DNA from: Fodinibacter sp963811825
GTDB taxonomy: Bacteria > Actinomycetota > Actinomycetes > Actinomycetales > Dermatophilaceae
Assembly: GCA_963811825.1 (NCBI GenBank)
Contig: CAWESS010000024.1
Location: 62,001-126,000, forward strand
Length of the DNA stretch: 64,000 bases
Reading direction: 5' to 3'
Shown here one piece after another: positions 17,245 through 25,830 of the stretch. The position numbers were made by a program, and so were the translations under genes. Under the pieces are notes generated by a model, which ran no database searches, had not been told where the DNA came from, and saw nothing but the letters and a program-made list of their open reading frames with translations. Each line of letters opens with the position of its first letter. Position 1 is the stretch's first letter.

Positions 17245-18315
17245 TCACTGTCCTCGGCCACTTTGCGGTTCAGCGCGTCGGGTGGTCCGCCAACCGGCCC
17301 AGGCGAACACTCCGATGGGGATGGGCAGCCAGAACGAGAACAGGCGGTACAGGAGGGTCGCGATGAGCGCGGTGTCGGCGGGCACCCCGACCAGGATCAG
17401 CAGTGCGGTCAAGCCGGCATCGACGAACCCCACTCCCCCCGGCGTGATCGGGATGATCGCGAAGGCCTGCGCGATGACATACGCCAGCAGGACCTCCGAT
17501 GGGCGGACCTGGGCGCCGAACGCGACCAGCGCCGCGACCAGGGCGGCGTAGTCGAACATGCGGTTCGCCGCGGCCGCGATCGCGGCTCGCCACCAGTGCT
17601 TGTCGAACGCGGCGGCGATCCGCTCGCGCTGCGCAAGGAGGCTGTCGGCGACACCGTCGGGCGTCACCGACGCCCGCACGAGGTGCACGATCCGCCCGAT
17701 GCCGCGGCCGGTGAGCGCGACCACCTTGGGCCAGGTGAGGGCGGTGACACCGACGGCGACGATGACCACGGCGAGCATCATCGACACGACCAGGCCGAGC
17801 TGGAGCTGCCGGGCCGGTGGGGGCCCGATGATCAGTGCAGGGATGGTCAGGACCGGCAGGAGCAGTAGGACCGCGGCGCTGAGCAGGTTGACCGCGGTGA
17901 GGCCCGACGCGACGGTGGTGGCGGGCTGACCGGCGCTGATGAGGACCTTGGCCTGGACCAGACCGCCCGTGGCGGCGCCTCCGGGCACGACCTTGCTCGC
18001 TGCGTTTCCTGCCAGCTGCGCGGTCGCGGCCGTGCCCCAGCCCAGCGGTGGTGCCCGGTGGCCGTCGACCCGTTCCGCATCATGGGGGTGCGGGGCCAGC
18101 GCGATCCTGGCCAGCCACCACAGCGCCGCGAAGCTGCAGAGCTCGAGCAGGGCGAGCACCACGAACCAGCGCACGGCGACCCCGGCGAGTCGTGGCCAGG
18201 CCCCGAACATGGTCAGCAGGCTGGGCGCCACCACGTAGAGACCGATCCCGGTCACGCTCAGCCCGACGGCACGCCAACCCCAGCGCCGAGCCAGCGCCCC
18301 GACCGAGATCTCCAC
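17245..18315 (-). CDS. Lysylphosphatidylglycerol-synthase-type flippase domain membrane protein (UPF0104/AglD-like)
   Basis: About 356 residues with eight or so membrane helices. Family marks are a GGLVQAKVL-type loop, NRMFDYAALVAALVAFG, and the near-invariant ITPGGVGFVDAGLTALL before the last helices. The family includes the flippase half of MprF and archaeal AglD and is thought to move lipids or polyprenyl sugars across the membrane. No synthase domain is attached. I chose the GTG at 18315 (VEISVGALARRW); the frame continues upstream but turns low-complexity. It diverges from the HAD gene at 18468. Confidence 0.75.
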   Translation of the reverse strand: MEISVGALARRWGWRAVGLSVTGIGLYVVAPSLLTMFGAWPRLAGVAVRWFVVLALLELCSFAALWWLARIALAPHPHDAERVDGHRAPPLGWGTAATAQLAGNAASKVVPGGAATGGLVQAKVLISAGQPATTVASGLTAVNLLSAAVLLLLPVLTIPALIIGPPPARQLQLGLVVSMMLAVVIVAVGVTALTWPKVVALTGRGIGRIVHLVRASVTPDGVADSLLAQRERIAAAFDKHWWRAAIAAAANRMFDYAALVAALVAFGAQVRPSEVLLAYVIAQAFAIIPITPGGVGFVDAGLTALLILVGVPADTALIATLLYRLFSFWLPIPIGVFAWAGWRTTRRAEPQSGRGQ

Positions 18316-18467
18316 CGGCTCAGTGGACCATATCGGTGCCTTGGCGGAGTGTTCATCGGGTCCAGGCAACAGTGGGCGCCGTCCTCTCGCTGGGCCGAAA
18401 GGTCGGCCATGCCGGGTCCGTGAGCGATGCACCGCGCGTTCACCTCGCGCCGGTAGCGTGACGAGCA

Positions 18468-19262
18468 ATGAGCACTCCACACCTGATCGCCCTCGACATC
18501 GACGGCACCACCGTCAACCACGAGGGGGCGCTGTCCGCCGGGGTTCGCGAAGCCGTGCGCGCCGCCGCGGATGCCGGTCACCACGTCACGATCGCGACCG
18601 GCCGCGGCATCATCGGCACCCTTCCGGTGCTCGACCGCCTCGGCATCACGACGGGATATGCCGTGTGTGCGAACGGCGCGATCACCCTTCGCCTGGACCC
18701 CACGCTGGATGCCGGGTACGACATCATCGAGTCGGTCACCTTCGACCCGGCGCCGGCACTGCGGGTGCTGCGCGAGCACTTCCCGTCGGCCCTGGTCGCG
18801 GTGGAGGAGCTCGGCGTCGGCTTCAAGGTGAGCGCACCGTTCCCCGAAGGTGAGCTGGACGGCATCCCCGAAGTGGTGTCGTTCGACGAGCTCATGGCGA
18901 CGCCGGTGACGCGCGTGACGCTGCGCGACCCGACGGCGACGAGCGAGGAGTTCATCGAGCGCACCTCGCGGATCGGCCTGCACGGGGTCGAGTACGCGGT
19001 GGGGTGGAGCGCGTGGCTCGACATCACCCCGGAAGGTGTGTCCAAGGGTGCGGCACTTGAGGTCATTCGCCGTTGGCTCGAGGTCGAGCCGCAGTACACG
19101 GTCGCGGTCGGCGACCAGCGCAACGACTTCGAGATGCTTCGGTGGGCGGCTCGGGGCGTGGCGATGGGCAACGCCCCGGACGAGGTCAAGGCCGCAGCCG
19201 ACGAGGTGACCGGGGACGTCGACGACGACGGGCTCGTGTCGGTGCTCCGCTCGCTCCTCTGA
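18468..19262 (+). CDS. HAD-superfamily Cof-type phosphatase (HAD-IIB)
   Basis: 264 residues. Motif I is DIDGTT with nucleophile Asp10 and Asp12, the cap of the IIB class lies in the middle, and motif IV is VGDQRNDFEML near residue 220. The Ser/Thr motif is in TIATGRG. Members remove phosphate from sugar phosphates, nucleotides or cofactors such as PLP or FMN in the cytoplasm; the substrate cannot be predicted here. This gene is the first in the window with several copies of the GGATGCCG octamer, so it marks the change from region 1 to the core-like DNA. Confidence 0.85.
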   Translation: MSTPHLIALDIDGTTVNHEGALSAGVREAVRAAADAGHHVTIATGRGIIGTLPVLDRLGITTGYAVCANGAITLRLDPTLDAGYDIIESVTFDPAPALRVLREHFPSALVAVEELGVGFKVSAPFPEGELDGIPEVVSFDELMATPVTRVTLRDPTATSEEFIERTSRIGLHGVEYAVGWSAWLDITPEGVSKGAALEVIRRWLEVEPQYTVAVGDQRNDFEMLRWAARGVAMGNAPDEVKAAADEVTGDVDDDGLVSVLRSLL

Positions 19263-19355
19263 GTGGCCCATCGCCGGTGGCGGTGACCCACCCGGGCGTC
19301 GAAGTGGTGCGCACGCAAAGCGCCACGGCATCCGCGCCGGTGCCAAGGTGGGCGG

Positions 19356-20153
19356 ATGGACAGCACCGACGTCACCTCCGCCGCGCGCAAGACCGGCGAC
19401 CACCCGCTCGTTGAGAAGGGCGCACGCGTCGGCTACGCGATGTCCGGGATCATCCACTTCATCATCGGCTGGATCGCCCTCAAGATCGCCTGGGGCATCG
19501 GGGGCGGGTCGAACGACGCCGACACCTCCGGGGCGCTGCGCACCGTGGCCAGCAGCGGGGTGGGCCCGATCATGTTGGGATTCGCCGTGGTCGGCTTCCT
19601 CATGCTCGCCGTGGCGATGGGCGCGGCAGCCGTCGTCGGCAGCCAGGGCGGTGAGGCGAGCGACCGCATCAAGTTCGCTGCCAAGGCCGTGATGTACGCG
19701 GCCTTTGCGTGGACCTCCTTCACCATCGCCCGCGGCTCGTCGAGCTCTGAGGAGGCCAAGACCGACGACATGACCGCCCAGGTGATGGGGATGCCGGGTG
19801 GTCGCTTTCTCGTCGCCCTCGTCGGTCTCGTCGTGCTCGGCGTGGCCGGCTACCACGTGTACAAGGGCTGGTCGAAGAAGTTCCTCGGTGACCTCGAGGA
19901 GCACCCCGGCGACTGGGCCGTGACCGCCGGGCGGGTGGGCTACATCGCCAAGGGCTGCGCGCTCGTCGTCGTCGGCCTGCTCTTCCTCCTCGCCGCGTGG
20001 CACGGGGACTCGAAGGAGGCCGCCGGTCTCGACGGCGCCCTGACGACGATCAAGGACCTCGCGTTCGGGCCCTACCTGCTCACGCTGGTGGCAGCCGGTA
20101 TCGCCTCGTACGGCGTCTACTCCTTCGCGCGCGCCCGGTACGCCCGCCTCTGA
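19356..20153 (+). CDS. DUF1206 membrane protein
   Basis: 265 residues with six predicted helices arranged as three similar pairs, each beginning with an R-x-G-Y-x-x-x-G-type segment (GARVGYAMSGIIHFIIGWIALKIA, then KAVMYAAFAWTSFTIA and GRVGYIAKGCALVVVGLLFLLAAW). This internal repeat is the signature of DUF1206, a family common in actinobacteria and cyanobacteria with no known activity. It ends in front of a compact hairpin at 20175-20196 that could stop transcription. Confidence 0.8.
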   Translation: MDSTDVTSAARKTGDHPLVEKGARVGYAMSGIIHFIIGWIALKIAWGIGGGSNDADTSGALRTVASSGVGPIMLGFAVVGFLMLAVAMGAAAVVGSQGGEASDRIKFAAKAVMYAAFAWTSFTIARGSSSSEEAKTDDMTAQVMGMPGGRFLVALVGLVVLGVAGYHVYKGWSKKFLGDLEEHPGDWAVTAGRVGYIAKGCALVVVGLLFLLAAWHGDSKEAAGLDGALTTIKDLAFGPYLLTLVAAGIASYGVYSFARARYARL

Positions 20154-20174
20154 GGTTTCGTCTGGCGCAGGGGG

Positions 20175-20196
20175 CTGCATCCCGAAGTGGATGCAG
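20175..20196 (+). terminator. Hairpin downstream of the DUF1206 gene
   Basis: CTGCATCC (20175-20182), six loop bases, GGATGCAG (20189-20196): a perfect 8-bp stem 22 bases after the stop codon. There is no T-run, which is common for terminators in high-GC actinobacteria. The hairpin also contains the GGATGC core of the over-represented octamer. Confidence 0.4.
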
Positions 20197-20213
20197 GAGC
20201 GGAGGCTCGGGTC

Positions 20214-20399
20214 ATGAGCACGCAGATCGCACTCCAGCGCGAGATGCGCCGACTGGTTGCCCTGCACGACGTGGAGATCTGTCTCGTACGGCTGGATCAG
20301 ACCCGGCCCGATCTCGTCCTGACGCGTGAGACCGTCCGGGGGACGATTCCTGTTCTACGTCATCAGCCGTCAGTGACCGCGGACTTCCGACGCAGGTAG
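20214..20399 (+). CDS. Possible small protein of unknown function
   Basis: 61 codons from an ATG with a purine-rich ribosome site (AGGAGCGGAGG) seven or so bases upstream. The product is basic with no membrane segment or known motif (begins STQIALQREMRRLVALHDVE). Its end overlaps the end of the convergent PAP2 gene by 37 bases. The ribosome site is the main support; the reading frame may be chance. Confidence 0.3.
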   Translation: MSTQIALQREMRRLVALHDVEICLVRLDQTRPDLVLTRETVRGTIPVLRHQPSVTADFRRR

Positions 20400-21061
20400 A
20401 GCCACGCGAGCACCGCACACACGACCCCGTTGAGGATGGCGAACACGATGTCGGTCACGTGGTGCGCCCCCCGGTAGAGCCGCGCGTACGCGACGAATGC
20501 CGGAGCCAGCACGCACCACGTGATCGCCAGCCGGCGCACGACCGGGTTGTCGATGCGCGTGGACATGAGCCCGAACGCAAGGTAGAGCGCCGTCGCCGCA
20601 CCGACGTGCCCGCTCGGGAAGCTCGACGTCGGGGGCGTCGGGTCCAGCCGTTCCACCGTCGGCCGGGCGCGGCCGACGACGTGTGCGGCGATGACGAACA
20701 CGGTGGCCTGGAGGCTGATCGCGATGCCGGGGACCACGGCATACCACCACTGCTTGGTCCGCCACCAGACGAGGCCGACGACGATCAGGCACACCCCGAT
20801 GACGTACTCGGTGTTGCCGATCGACGACATGAGGTGGGTGATGGAGTTCCACAGGCCGTCGCGCGAGTCCTGGAGGTCGCGGTTGATCTGCTTCTCGTCC
20901 TCCGACAGCTCGAACAGCGGGCCCTTGAGGATGTAGCCGAAGCCGATGATGACCCCGAGCAGCACGGTCGCGGGCAGGATGGCGCGCACCGCGAGGTCGC
21001 GCAGCGCGGCCTTCACCGTCGGCCGGCTCTGGTCCTCGTCCCACCGGGTGAGGAAGGCCAT
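20363..21061 (-). CDS. PAP2-family lipid phosphatase, second of a pair
   Basis: 232 residues, six membrane helices. The three acid-phosphatase motifs are there in shortened form: GRARPTVERL (the K-x6-RP motif with Arg-Pro), SFPSGHVGAATALYL with the catalytic His, and YARLYRGAHHVTDIVFA with the second His. Such enzymes remove phosphate from undecaprenyl-PP, phosphatidic acid or similar lipids outside the membrane. Its ATG shares one base with the stop of the PAP2 gene upstream (TGATG), so translation is coupled. The N-terminus has an extra charged segment (LSEDEKQINRDLQD). Confidence 0.8.
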   Translation of the reverse strand: MAFLTRWDEDQSRPTVKAALRDLAVRAILPATVLLGVIIGFGYILKGPLFELSEDEKQINRDLQDSRDGLWNSITHLMSSIGNTEYVIGVCLIVVGLVWWRTKQWWYAVVPGIAISLQATVFVIAAHVVGRARPTVERLDPTPPTSSFPSGHVGAATALYLAFGLMSTRIDNPVVRRLAITWCVLAPAFVAYARLYRGAHHVTDIVFAILNGVVCAVLAWLYLRRKSAVTDG

Positions 21062-21813
21062 CAGTGCTCCTGTCGTTCTGTGACGTCGGTCATGGCGGGC
21101 TGTACGTCGGGGTCGTCCACGGGGGCTTCGTCCTCGTCCGGGGGGTGCCAGCCGACGTACCCGGCATACGAGGCGAGTGCGAGGCCGACCCCGGTGATGA
21201 CCCCGACGGTGACGTCCGAGGTGTAGTGCACCCCGAGCAGGACGCGGTCGGCCGCCGTGACCGCCACCACGGCGACTGCCGCGGCGACTGCGACGACCTT
21301 GGCCCACGTGTGTGCGAGCAACGGCCACACCAGGATGACGACGGTGGTCGCCCACGCAGCGGAGTTGAGGGCGTGGCCCGAGGGGAAGGAGTAGCCGGGG
21401 CTGTTCGACACAGGATCCTCGAGCACCGGTCGCGCCCGCTGGAAGAGGTACTTCGCGCCGAGCCCGACCATCCAGGCCAGCATCATCGTGCCGAACGCCC
21501 ACCACGCGCGGGTGCGAAGGCCCTTGGCCAGCCACACCCACAGGCACAGGGCGGTGCCGATCACGTAGAGCTTGATGGGCTGGCTGGCCTCCTGCCACGT
21601 GATGAGGGCATCGGTCACCCCCGTGCGGGGGCGGGTGTACGCCGTGGCCCGCTCGGTGATCGCGTCGTCGAGCCGGATCAGGGGGTCCCACTCGCTGCGC
21701 ACGAGCAGCCCCACGCCGAAGAGCACGGCGGCGACGATGAGTGCGTAGGCCAGAGACCGGCTCAGTCGGCGGGCCCGGGGCGGGGCCTGCTGGGGTGTCA
21801 CGGTGCCGTTCAC
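21061..21813 (-). CDS. PAP2-family lipid phosphatase, first of a pair
   Basis: 250 residues, six helices. Motif 1 KYLFQRARPVLED, motif 2 YSFPSGHALNSA with its catalytic His, and motif 3 ADRVLLGVHYTSDVTVGV are complete. The C-terminus is an acidic, probably disordered tail (HPPDEDEAPVDDPDVQ). The gene is immediately upstream of a second PAP2 gene and overlaps it by one base. The two proteins are different enough to suggest distinct lipid substrates or a heteromeric role (inference). Confidence 0.8.
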   Translation of the reverse strand: MNGTVTPQQAPPRARRLSRSLAYALIVAAVLFGVGLLVRSEWDPLIRLDDAITERATAYTRPRTGVTDALITWQEASQPIKLYVIGTALCLWVWLAKGLRTRAWWAFGTMMLAWMVGLGAKYLFQRARPVLEDPVSNSPGYSFPSGHALNSAAWATTVVILVWPLLAHTWAKVVAVAAAVAVVAVTAADRVLLGVHYTSDVTVGVITGVGLALASYAGYVGWHPPDEDEAPVDDPDVQPAMTDVTERQEH

Positions 21814-21909
21814 CGAGCCTTTCTACCGTAGAGCGGTGCCCCGAAAGGCTGCGCGAGACAGACGAACTGGGCCGGAGGGCATCCGTGCCCGTGGGATGCT
21901 GGGCGCGCC

Positions 21910-22716
21910 ATGGCCGAGCTCCACGTCACCTCAGCGTCCAACCCCCGCCTCAAGGCGGTGCTCGCGCTGCGCCGACGACGCGTGCGCGAGGACGAGGGGC
22001 TGACCGTCGTCGACGGCTTCGAGGAGCTCACCCTCGCGCTCGACGCGGGAGTGGTCCCCGAGACGGTGCTGCACTGCCCCGAGCTGATGCTCGACCCGGC
22101 GGCCCAGGGCGAGCTCGTGCAGCGGGCCCGCGACCTCGGCGCGTCGACGATCCGGCTGAGCCGCAGCGCCTTCGAGAAGGTCGCCTATCGCGAGGGGCCC
22201 GACGGGTTCCTGGCCGTCGTCCCCGTCGCCGGGGTGGCGCTGGACGACCTCGCCCTGCCCGCGGATCCTCTCGTCCTGGTCTGCGAGGGGCTGGAGAAGC
22301 CGGGCAACCTCGGAGCCGTGCTGCGCACCGCGGATGCCGCGGGCGTCGCCGCCGTCGTCGCCGCCGACCCGGTCACCGACTGGGGCAACCCCAACGTCGT
22401 GCGGGCCAGCAAGGGCACCGTCTTCTCCGTGCCCGTGGCGTCGGCGACCACGGAGGAGGTCATCGCGTGGGTGCGGCGCCACGGCATCCGGCTGGTGGCG
22501 ACGACCCCCGACACCGACACCGCGCACACCGCAGTCGACTACCGCGGGGGCGTCGCGATCGCGGTCGGCACCGAGAAGGAAGGGCTCACCGACACGGCGC
22601 TGGATGCCGCGGACGCGCGCGTTCGCATCCCGATGGTCGGGCGGGTCAACTCCCTCAACGCAGCCACTGCTGCCGCCGTCGTCGTCTACGAGGCGGTCCG
22701 CCAGCGTTCCTCGTGA
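21910..22716 (+). CDS. SpoU/TrmH-family RNA methyltransferase
   Basis: 268 residues. The N-terminal substrate-binding domain begins VTSASNPRLKAVLALRRRRVREDEG, the usual start for 23S rRNA 2'-O-methyltransferases of this family. The knotted SPOUT domain has motif 1 EKPGNLGAVLRTADAAG, motif 2 VGTEKEGL and motif 3 VGRVNSLNAATAAAVVVYE. It would transfer methyl from SAM to a ribose 2'-OH. The exact RNA site is not predictable, and some relatives confer resistance to ribosome-targeting antibiotics. It stands alone between the PAP2 pair and a VOC gene. Confidence 0.85.
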   Translation: MAELHVTSASNPRLKAVLALRRRRVREDEGLTVVDGFEELTLALDAGVVPETVLHCPELMLDPAAQGELVQRARDLGASTIRLSRSAFEKVAYREGPDGFLAVVPVAGVALDDLALPADPLVLVCEGLEKPGNLGAVLRTADAAGVAAVVAADPVTDWGNPNVVRASKGTVFSVPVASATTEEVIAWVRRHGIRLVATTPDTDTAHTAVDYRGGVAIAVGTEKEGLTDTALDAADARVRIPMVGRVNSLNAATAAAVVVYEAVRQRSS

Positions 22717-22823
22717 GGCGTGCGTGGTCGCTGTGACCGTGGTTGGTCACGCTGGGATCACGTCTGTCGCGCAGGCCCGGCCCGTGTCAGGAGCACCCCT
22801 TCGCGTGTGCGACGATGAACGGC

Positions 22824-23459
22824 ATGCGAGTTGACCACGTCGTATATGCCGCGGAGCGCGACGGCCTCAAGGCCACGGCGCAACGTCTCGCGCAGCAGAT
22901 CGGGGTCGCGCCGGTCGATGGGGGAATCCACCCGCGCTTCGGGACGCGCAACATCATCCTTCCGCTCGCCCACGAGCGGTACGTCGAGGTCGTCGAGGTG
23001 CTCGACCACCCCGCCAGCGACAAGGCGCCCTTCGGTCAGGCCGTTCGGGCCCGGTCCGAGGCCGGCGGCGGCTGGCTCGGGTGGGTCGTCCAGGTCGACG
23101 ACATCGCCCACGTCGAGAGCCGCCTCGGGCGCGAGTCCGTCGCCGGCAACCGGCACCGTCCCGACGGCGTCGAGCTGCGCTGGCGCCAGCTCGGGATCAA
23201 GGGCCTGCAGTCCGACCCCCAGCTGCCCTACTTCATCGAGTGGGAGCAGGGCATCCCGCACCCGTCCGCGGACGCCCACACCGAGGTGACCATCGACTCG
23301 CTGCAGATCGCGGGCGACCCCGACCGGGTGCGTGAGTGGCTCGGGCTGCCCGCCGACGCGACGTCGACGGTGATCGACTTCCACTTCGTCTCCCCGCACG
23401 GCACGCCCGGGCTCATGGCGGTCACCTTCGACACCCCGAGCGGCGACGTCACCATCTGA
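22824..23459 (+). CDS. VOC-superfamily (glyoxalase-like) protein
   Basis: 211 residues. It begins VDHVVYAAERDGLKATAQRLAQQIGV and contains GTRNIILPLAHERYVEVVEVLDHP, the typical pattern of glyoxalase-like domain proteins (PF13468 type) with two beta-alpha-beta units. Metal ligands may be the first His and the Glu of YVEVVEVL. The activity is not known for this subgroup. Another in-frame ATG nine bases earlier is possible. The gene is convergent with copA, 21 bases between stops. Confidence 0.7.
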   Translation: MRVDHVVYAAERDGLKATAQRLAQQIGVAPVDGGIHPRFGTRNIILPLAHERYVEVVEVLDHPASDKAPFGQAVRARSEAGGGWLGWVVQVDDIAHVESRLGRESVAGNRHRPDGVELRWRQLGIKGLQSDPQLPYFIEWEQGIPHPSADAHTEVTIDSLQIAGDPDRVREWLGLPADATSTVIDFHFVSPHGTPGLMAVTFDTPSGDVTI

Positions 23460-23480
23460 CGCCGGGCCCCGCCCGGCCGG

Positions 23481-25829
23481 TCAGGTCTTGCGCGTCCAGC
23501 GGCGCAGTCGAAGGCTGTTGCCCACGACGAGCACGCTGGAGGCGGCCATCGCTGCCCCGGCGATCATCGGGTTGAGCAGGCCCGCCATCGCGAGCGGGAT
23601 CGCCGCGATGTTGTAGCCGAAGGCCCACCCGAGGTTCTGCTTGATGGTGCGCAGGGTCGCCCGCGACAGCCCGATGGCGTCGACGACGGCCGGCAGCTCG
23701 GCCCGCAGCAGCACGATGTCGGCCGAGTCGGCTGCGACATCGGCGCCCGTTCCCATGGCGATGCCGAGGTCGGCCTGGGCCAGGGCCGCGGCGTCGTTGA
23801 CCCCGTCGCCGACCATGGCGACGACCTTGCCGCGCTTCTGGAGGCTGGCGATCATCGCGTGCTTGTCCTCGGGTCGCACGTCGGCGATGACCCGCCCGAC
23901 GGGGATGCCGACGTCCCTGGCCACGGTGAGCGCGGCCTGGTCGTGGTCGCCGGTCAGCAGGTAGGCCGGCAGGCCTGCCTCCGCGAGGTCGCGGATGGCG
24001 CGCTGCGAGCTGGGGCGCACCGTGTCGGCCACGGTCAGGGAGGCGTGGGCGCGCCCACCCCAGCCGACCCACACGGTCGTGCCGTCGACGGTGGGGCGCG
24101 CGAGCTCGCGGGGGACGTCGTCGAAGAGGTCGGCGCGACCCACCGTGACCTCGGTGCCCTTGATGACCGCCCGGGCCCCCGCGCCCGGCAGGGACACGAA
24201 GTCGGTGGCGCGGGGAACCTCGATGGCCCGGCTCGCCGCCGCCGTGACCACGGCTCGGGCGACGGGGTGTTCGCTGCCGGCCTCGACCGCGGCTGCGGCA
24301 CGCAGGGCCTGGTCCTTGGGCAGCCGGCCGGTGGTCGTCACGTCGACGAGGGTCATCTCGCCGCTCGTGACGGTGCCGGTCTTGTCGAACACGACGGTGT
24401 CGATGCGGCGGGTGTCCTCGAGCACGTCGGCACCCTTGATGAGGATGCCGAGGCGCGCGCCACGACCCGTGCCGACGAGCAGCGCGGTCGGGGTTGCCAG
24501 GCCCAGGGCGCAGGGGCAGGCGATGACGAGCACCGCGATCGCCACCTCGAGCGCGCGCGCCGGGTCGCCGGTGCCGACCCACCAGCCGATGAACGTCAGG
24601 GCGGCGAGCACGAGCACGATCGGCACGAAGACGGCCGACACCCGGTCGGCCAGGCGCTGGATCGGGGCCTTGGTCGTCTGGGCCCGCTCCACGAGCCGGG
24701 CGATGCCGGCGAGGGTGGTGTCGGCGCCGACGCGGGTGGCCTCGACGACGAGGCGGCCGGTCGTGTTGATGCTGCCCCCGACCAGCTCGGCTCCCGGGGA
24801 GACGTCGACCGGCATCGACTCGCCGGTCACGAGGGAGGCGTCGACCGCGCTCGACCCCTCGAGGACGCGACCGTCGGTGGCGACCTTCTCGCCCGGACGC
24901 ACGACGAAGCGGTCGCCGACGCCGAGGTCGTCGACGGGGATGCGCACCTCGGTCGTCGCCCGGGTCGTGGGGTCGACCCGCTCGACGGCGACGTCCTTGG
25001 CGCCCAGCGTCATCAGCCCGCGCAGGGCGTCACGCGTGCGGTCGGTGGCTCGGGCCTCCATCCAGCGGCCGATGAGGAGGAAGGTGGTGACCACGGTGGC
25101 GGTCTCGAACCAGAGGTGGGTGGTGCCCCCGGCATCCGCGCCGTCCATGGACGCCATGCCGCCCGCCCGACCGGTGAGGACGACGACGGCCGACCACAGG
25201 TAGGCGGTGAGGACGCCGATCGACACGAGGGTGTCCATCGTCGAGGCGCCGTGACGGGCGTTCATCGCGGCGGCGCGGTGGAAGGGCCAGCCGGCCCAGA
25301 GCACGACCGGGGTCGCGAGCGCGAGCTGCACCCACGGGCTGGAGTCGAGGTGGATGCCGGGCACCATCGCGAGGATGACGACGGGCACGGTGAGCACGGC
25401 GGCCACGAGGGCCCGGCGCTTGAGCGCCTCCTCGGGCGCCACCGCGTGGTTCATGTGGTCGACGCCGTGGTCCGCATGGTCGTCGGCCGTCCCGGAATCG
25501 ACCGATAGGTCACTGGAGGGACGCGCCGCGGCATCCGGCGTCCCGGAATCGACCGATAGGTCACTGGAGGGACGCGGAGCGTTGCTGCGCACGACCTCGG
25601 CGCCGTAGCCGGTGGAGCGCACGGTGCTCAGCAGGTCCTCGACGGTGATCGCCCCGGCGTAGCGCACGGTGGCCTTCTCGGTCGCGAGGTTCACCACGGC
25701 ATCCACGCCGTCGAGCTTGCCGAGCTTCTTCTCGATGCGGGCCGAGCAGGAGGCGCAGGTCATGCCGGTGATCGCGAGGTCGACCTCGTGGACCTCGTCG
25801 TGCTGCGGACGGTCGGTGGTCTGCGTCAT
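23481..25829 (-). CDS. copA: Copper-translocating P1B-type ATPase
   Basis: 782 residues. There is an N-terminal heavy-metal domain with the CxxC pair at residues 25-28 (GMTCASCSARIEKKL) and eight membrane helices. The transport motif is ACPCALGLATP (about 438), the phosphorylation site DKTGT (about 481), the HP motif SEHPVARA, and the hinge GDGVNDAAAL (about 674). It pumps Cu(I) out of the cytoplasm. Residues 84-113, between the metal domain and the first helix, are an in-frame tandem duplication (SSDLSVDSGT twice) followed by a His-rich stretch. The duplicated DNA is the palindromic repeat described at 25489-25576. It lies one base after csoR and is surely in its operon. Confidence 0.95.
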   Translation of the reverse strand: MTQTTDRPQHDEVHEVDLAITGMTCASCSARIEKKLGKLDGVDAVVNLATEKATVRYAGAITVEDLLSTVRSTGYGAEVVRSNAPRPSSDLSVDSGTPDAAARPSSDLSVDSGTADDHADHGVDHMNHAVAPEEALKRRALVAAVLTVPVVILAMVPGIHLDSSPWVQLALATPVVLWAGWPFHRAAAMNARHGASTMDTLVSIGVLTAYLWSAVVVLTGRAGGMASMDGADAGGTTHLWFETATVVTTFLLIGRWMEARATDRTRDALRGLMTLGAKDVAVERVDPTTRATTEVRIPVDDLGVGDRFVVRPGEKVATDGRVLEGSSAVDASLVTGESMPVDVSPGAELVGGSINTTGRLVVEATRVGADTTLAGIARLVERAQTTKAPIQRLADRVSAVFVPIVLVLAALTFIGWWVGTGDPARALEVAIAVLVIACPCALGLATPTALLVGTGRGARLGILIKGADVLEDTRRIDTVVFDKTGTVTSGEMTLVDVTTTGRLPKDQALRAAAAVEAGSEHPVARAVVTAAASRAIEVPRATDFVSLPGAGARAVIKGTEVTVGRADLFDDVPRELARPTVDGTTVWVGWGGRAHASLTVADTVRPSSQRAIRDLAEAGLPAYLLTGDHDQAALTVARDVGIPVGRVIADVRPEDKHAMIASLQKRGKVVAMVGDGVNDAAALAQADLGIAMGTGADVAADSADIVLLRAELPAVVDAIGLSRATLRTIKQNLGWAFGYNIAAIPLAMAGLLNPMIAGAAMAASSVLVVGNSLRLRRWTRKT
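25489..25576 (+). repeat. Tandem copies of a 34-nt intragenic palindromic element inside copA
   Basis: Two perfect 37-bp copies start at 25489 and 25540, a 51-bp (17-codon) period. Each contains GTCCC-N6-GACC-GATA-GGTC-N6-GGGAC: outer 5-bp arms, a symmetric six-base internal loop, and an inner 4-bp stem around a GATA loop. They code for a hydrophilic linker in CopA. Related copies with other outer arms sit in bioA (38097-38130) and pdhC (63632-63666). Confidence 0.75.
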
Positions 25830-25830
25830 G

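Noticed and set aside
18258..20267. A 669-codon frame on the minus strand opposite the HAD and DUF1206 genes
   Set aside because: It is antisense to two well-recognised genes, and the product is a Gly/Arg/His/Val mix typical of high-GC shadow frames.
23859..25508. A 549-codon frame on the plus strand opposite copA
   Set aside because: Shadow of copA. The composition is Gly/Asp/Arg/His without any domain.
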